Assembly: GCA_024709185.1 (NCBI GenBank)
Contig: JANJXE010000128.1
Coordinates: 1-18,707, forward strand
Direction: 5' to 3'
DNA from: Paludibacter sp.
GTDB lineage: Bacteria > Bacteroidota > Bacteroidia > Bacteroidales > Paludibacteraceae
Length of the DNA: 18,707 nucleotides
The notes beneath the pieces were generated by a model. That model worked only from the letters and a program-made list of their open reading frames with translations, was not told the DNA's origin and ran no database searches. How positions within the stretch are numbered: position 1 is the stretch's first letter; every line of letters begins with the position of its first letter. Below, piece after piece: positions 16,421 through 18,707 of the stretch. The position numbers were made by a program, and so were the translations under genes.

Positions 16421-17440
16421 TCACACTTCCCACTGCTCTAGTGTTTCTACCAGATCGTCGAAGCTTTTTACCTTCGATTTAGCTTGTCCTTCAGCAATCT
16501 GTTTACTAATCGCATGGTCGAAGGTTTCGGCAGGCACATCGCGAATCACACCAATAGCTATGGGGAATTCGGGAGCCTGCATACGAACCAGCATCAGGTG
16601 AAGGGTCGGATCGGGATTCATTGCATCGTGAGTCAGAATATCGTCTTCGGTAATGCCGTCTTCTCCAATGGTTACTACTTTCAGTTTCAGGCCATCGAGT
16701 ACCAGCCCTTTATCTTTCTCTTTACCGAAAATCATCTTTTTGCCATGTTCCAGTACTACAATACGGTCTTCGCGGGAAGCTTTTTCCGATAAATAACTGT
16801 GTGCGCCATCGTTAAAGATGATACAGTTTACCAGACATTCCACAATAGAAGCTCCTTTATGATTTGCAGCTGCCATCATGGTCATCTGCGATGATTTTAA
16901 ATCCACATCCAGCAAGCGGCCAAAGAACGTACCATGTGCCCCAATCGTGAGTTCGCCCGGCTGGAAAGGCTCTTCCACCGTTCCGTATGGTGATGATTTA
17001 GTGACCCAGCCTTTTTTGGAAGTAGGAGAGAACTGGCCTTTGGTGAGACCGTAAATCTGATTATTGAACAACAACACATTGATATCCACATTGCGACGAA
17101 CACTGTGAATAAAGTGATTACCACCGATGGCCAGACAGTCGCCGTCGCCGGTGATTTGCCAAACGGTTAGTTCTGGATTGGCCACTTTGACACCCGTAGC
17201 AATGGCAGCGCCACGACCGTGAATAGTGTGGAAACCATATCCACTGATATAATAAGGAAGGCGCGATGAGCAACCGATACCTGAAATCACTGCGGTTTTT
17301 GTCGGCGAAACGCCCAGTTCAGCCATCACTTTCTGCAATACATTCAGGATGGCATAGTCGCCACAGGCCGGACACCAGCGTACGTACTGATCGCTTTTAA
17401 AATCCTTGGCGGTATATTGTTTTACTTCGATAGGTTCCAT
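16421..17440 (-). CDS. korB: 2-oxoacid:ferredoxin oxidoreductase, beta subunit (2-oxoglutarate type)
   Basis: This 339-residue subunit binds thiamine diphosphate and one [4Fe-4S] cluster. Cluster ligands are visible as WCPACG (Cys23, Cys26), GIGCSS (Cys57) and NCIIFNDG (Cys206). The ThDP/Mg motif is GDGDCLAIGGNH (98-109) with NNQIYGLTKGQ (126-136). With KorA it interconverts 2-oxoglutarate plus CoA and succinyl-CoA plus CO2, using ferredoxin; in anaerobic Bacteroidales it links the incomplete TCA cycle to low-potential electrons. The 2-oxoglutarate specificity is inferred from overall resemblance to KorB; other 2-oxoacids cannot be excluded. It starts 6 bp after the alpha-subunit stop. Confidence 0.9.
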   Translation of the reverse strand: MEPIEVKQYTAKDFKSDQYVRWCPACGDYAILNVLQKVMAELGVSPTKTAVISGIGCSSRLPYYISGYGFHTIHGRGAAIATGVKVANPELTVWQITGDGDCLAIGGNHFIHSVRRNVDINVLLFNNQIYGLTKGQFSPTSKKGWVTKSSPYGTVEEPFQPGELTIGAHGTFFGRLLDVDLKSSQMTMMAAANHKGASIVECLVNCIIFNDGAHSYLSEKASREDRIVVLEHGKKMIFGKEKDKGLVLDGLKLKVVTIGEDGITEDDILTHDAMNPDPTLHLMLVRMQAPEFPIAIGVIRDVPAETFDHAISKQIAEGQAKSKVKSFDDLVETLEQWEV

Positions 17441-17446
17441 AGTGCA

Positions 17447-18707
17447 TTATTTTAAAAGTGAACTGATATGGTCTTCCAACTCGTTAACCGTGAAAGGCTG
17501 AGCCTGTACCTTATTGTATTGCAGGTAATCGCCGGGCACTTTGGTACGCAGGTACGAAGCCAGCTGTCCGCTGTTGAGCTCGCATACCACCCGTTTAGGA
17601 TACTTATTCAGTATTTCAGCGGTATTCTTTGGCAGGGGTTGAATGTAGTTGAAGTGAGCCAGCGCCACTTTTCCCCCGTTTTTGTTGATGTTATTCACTG
17701 CGCTCACGAGATGACCATGTGTCGATCCCCAACCGATAACCAGCAGGTCAGCATCGGGATTTCCTTCCACTTCCAGTTGCGGAATCACATTGGCGATATA
17801 ATCTATTTTTTCCTGACGGGTTTTTACCATCAACTCATGGTTGTCGGGTTGCGACGAAATAGCGCCAGTGGTATAATCCTTTTCAAGACCGCCATTCCGG
17901 TGTTCAAAACCTTCCATGCCGGGGAAACTCCAGTAACGTACCTTTGTTTGTTCATCGCGGGCAGTTACTTTAATTCCTTCCATGCCCGGCTTCACAAAGT
18001 TAGGCGTAATAGAAGGCATATCGGCCAGCTTGGGCAGTTTCCACAGCGACGAACCATTGCCGATAAATCCATCGGTAAGAAGGATAACCGGAGTCATGTG
18101 CTCGAGGGCCACTTTGGAAGCCATATAGGCATAGTGGAAACAGTCGGCCGGAGTTGAAGCAGCAATTACCACGACAGGACTTTCGCCATTACGGCCGTAT
18201 AAAGCCTGCAAGAGGTCGGTTTGCTCTGTTTTGGTTGGTAAGCCTGTGGAGGGACCCCCACGCTGTACATCCACAATAACAATGGGAAGTTCGGCCATTA
18301 CTGCCAAGCCAATCGCTTCGGTTTTCAGGGCCAGACCCGGCCCGGAAGTGTTAGTAGCTGCGAGGCGGCCTGCAAATGCTGCACCCAACGCAGTAGTGAT
18401 ACCGGCGATTTCATCCTCCGCCTGCACTACCTTCACACCTAAATCCTTGCGCAAAGCCAGTTCATGCATAATATCCGAAGCCGGAGTAATGGGATAACTT
18501 CCAAGGAAGAGCTCCAGACCCGCTTTCTGTGCAGCGGCAATTAGTCCCCAGGCAGTAGCTTTGTTCCCGCTGATGCTGGTGTATTTTCCCTTCGGCGTTT
18601 CGTGCGATTTATCAACAATAAAAGTCGAAACATTGAGATGAATATTATTACCGTAGTTGAAGCCATCTACCAATACCTTGAGGTTGGCGCGAAGTACTTC
18701 TTCTTTT
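17447..18707 (-). CDS. korA: 2-oxoacid:ferredoxin oxidoreductase, alpha subunit (5' end outside the window)
   Basis: The frame stays open to the window edge and the visible 419 residues are the C-terminal two thirds of a fused gamma-alpha subunit, which in Bacteroidales is about 610-620 residues. The alpha part begins at GNKATAWGLIAAAQKAG, then LGSYPITPASDIMHEL (the pyrimidine-domain signature) and QAEDEIAGITTALGA; the C-terminal domain has LLVIGWGSTHGH and PLPKNTAEIL. A TTG at 18671-18673 could pass for a start, but the residues before it (EEVLRANLKVLVDGFNYG) continue the family's gamma domain end, so the gene is cut rather than short. It pairs with korB 6 bp downstream. The missing part should carry the CoA-binding gamma domain. 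Confidence 0.9.
   Translation of the reverse strand, partial: KEEVLRANLKVLVDGFNYGNNIHLNVSTFIVDKSHETPKGKYTSISGNKATAWGLIAAAQKAGLELFLGSYPITPASDIMHELALRKDLGVKVVQAEDEIAGITTALGAAFAGRLAATNTSGPGLALKTEAIGLAVMAELPIVIVDVQRGGPSTGLPTKTEQTDLLQALYGRNGESPVVVIAASTPADCFHYAYMASKVALEHMTPVILLTDGFIGNGSSLWKLPKLADMPSITPNFVKPGMEGIKVTARDEQTKVRYWSFPGMEGFEHRNGGLEKDYTTGAISSQPDNHELMVKTRQEKIDYIANVIPQLEVEGNPDADLLVIGWGSTHGHLVSAVNNINKNGGKVALAHFNYIQPLPKNTAEILNKYPKRVVCELNSGQLASYLRTKVPGDYLQYNKVQAQPFTVNELEDHISSLLK

Noticed and set aside
17468..18157. 229-codon plus-strand open frame opposite korA
   Set aside because: Antisense shadow of the well-supported korA frame.
18671..18673. TTG as the start of a 408-residue korA
   Set aside because: The frame continues upstream to the window edge with residues that fit the end of the gamma domain, and the family is about 200 residues longer, so the gene is cut by the window.
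1..18707. New defence, mobile or CRISPR-like system
   Set aside because: No repeat-spacer array, transposase, integrase, restriction, toxin-antitoxin or reverse-transcriptase motif was found; all genes but two (the DUF3316-like and GT-C-like proteins) fall into well-known families.

Overview
The window looks like chromosome of a member of the phylum Bacteroidota, most likely order Bacteroidales. The signs are several TAnnTTTG-type -7 boxes (the Bacteroidetes sigma factor signature), a PorZ-like protein with a type IX secretion (T9SS) C-terminal sorting domain, a DUF3316-like secreted protein, and Bacteroidales-like versions of KorAB, Ndk and the SPOR-FolE pair. A PorZ homologue argues against the genus Bacteroides itself, which lacks T9SS; the genus cannot be fixed from this window. 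Genes are densely packed with short spacers. There is no insertion sequence, prophage, tRNA, rRNA or CRISPR array, and no gene-free stretch of 300 bases.

Layout. (1) 1-88: the last 28 codons of a plus-strand gene resembling the end of acetate kinase, convergent with a minus-strand pair zwf-pgl (oxidative pentose phosphate entry). A hairpin with a T-run lies between zwf and pgl, and a long inverted repeat lies upstream of zwf. (2) 2566-6783, minus strand: ispD-recG (1-nt spacer), then ndk with its own -7 box, then a secreted M23/LysM cell-wall endopeptidase. (3) 6879-7950, plus strand: a secreted SPOR-domain protein and folE (GTP cyclohydrolase I), divergent from ispD. (4) 7940-11990, minus strand: a tight cluster rdgB - porZ - GT-C-like membrane protein (ATGA overlap, then an 8-nt spacer); its last gene overlaps folE tail-to-tail by 11 bp. 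(5) 12124-15427, plus strand: a sodium-coupled NSS amino-acid-type transporter, a DUF3316-like secreted protein and an S41 lipoprotein peptidase. (6) 15492-16362, plus strand: a SpoU/TrmH RNA methyltransferase overlapping a bacterial SUI1/eIF1-like protein by 17 bp. (7) 16421-18707, minus strand: korB and the C-terminal two thirds of korA (2-oxoacid:ferredoxin oxidoreductase), cut by the window edge.

Together the genes cover anaerobic central metabolism (acetate kinase, KorAB, Zwf/Pgl), nucleotide and cofactor supply and cleaning (Ndk, RdgB, FolE, IspD), DNA repair (RecG), translation (SpoU, SUI1) and cell-envelope work (M23, SPOR, PorZ, GT-C-like protein, S41). I see no convincing new defence system or mobile system; the region is mostly housekeeping. 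The points most worth checking are the rdgB-porZ-GT-C arrangement, the 8-base G tract in the GT-C-like gene, the spoU/SUI1 overlap, and the inverted repeat and hairpin around zwf/pgl.
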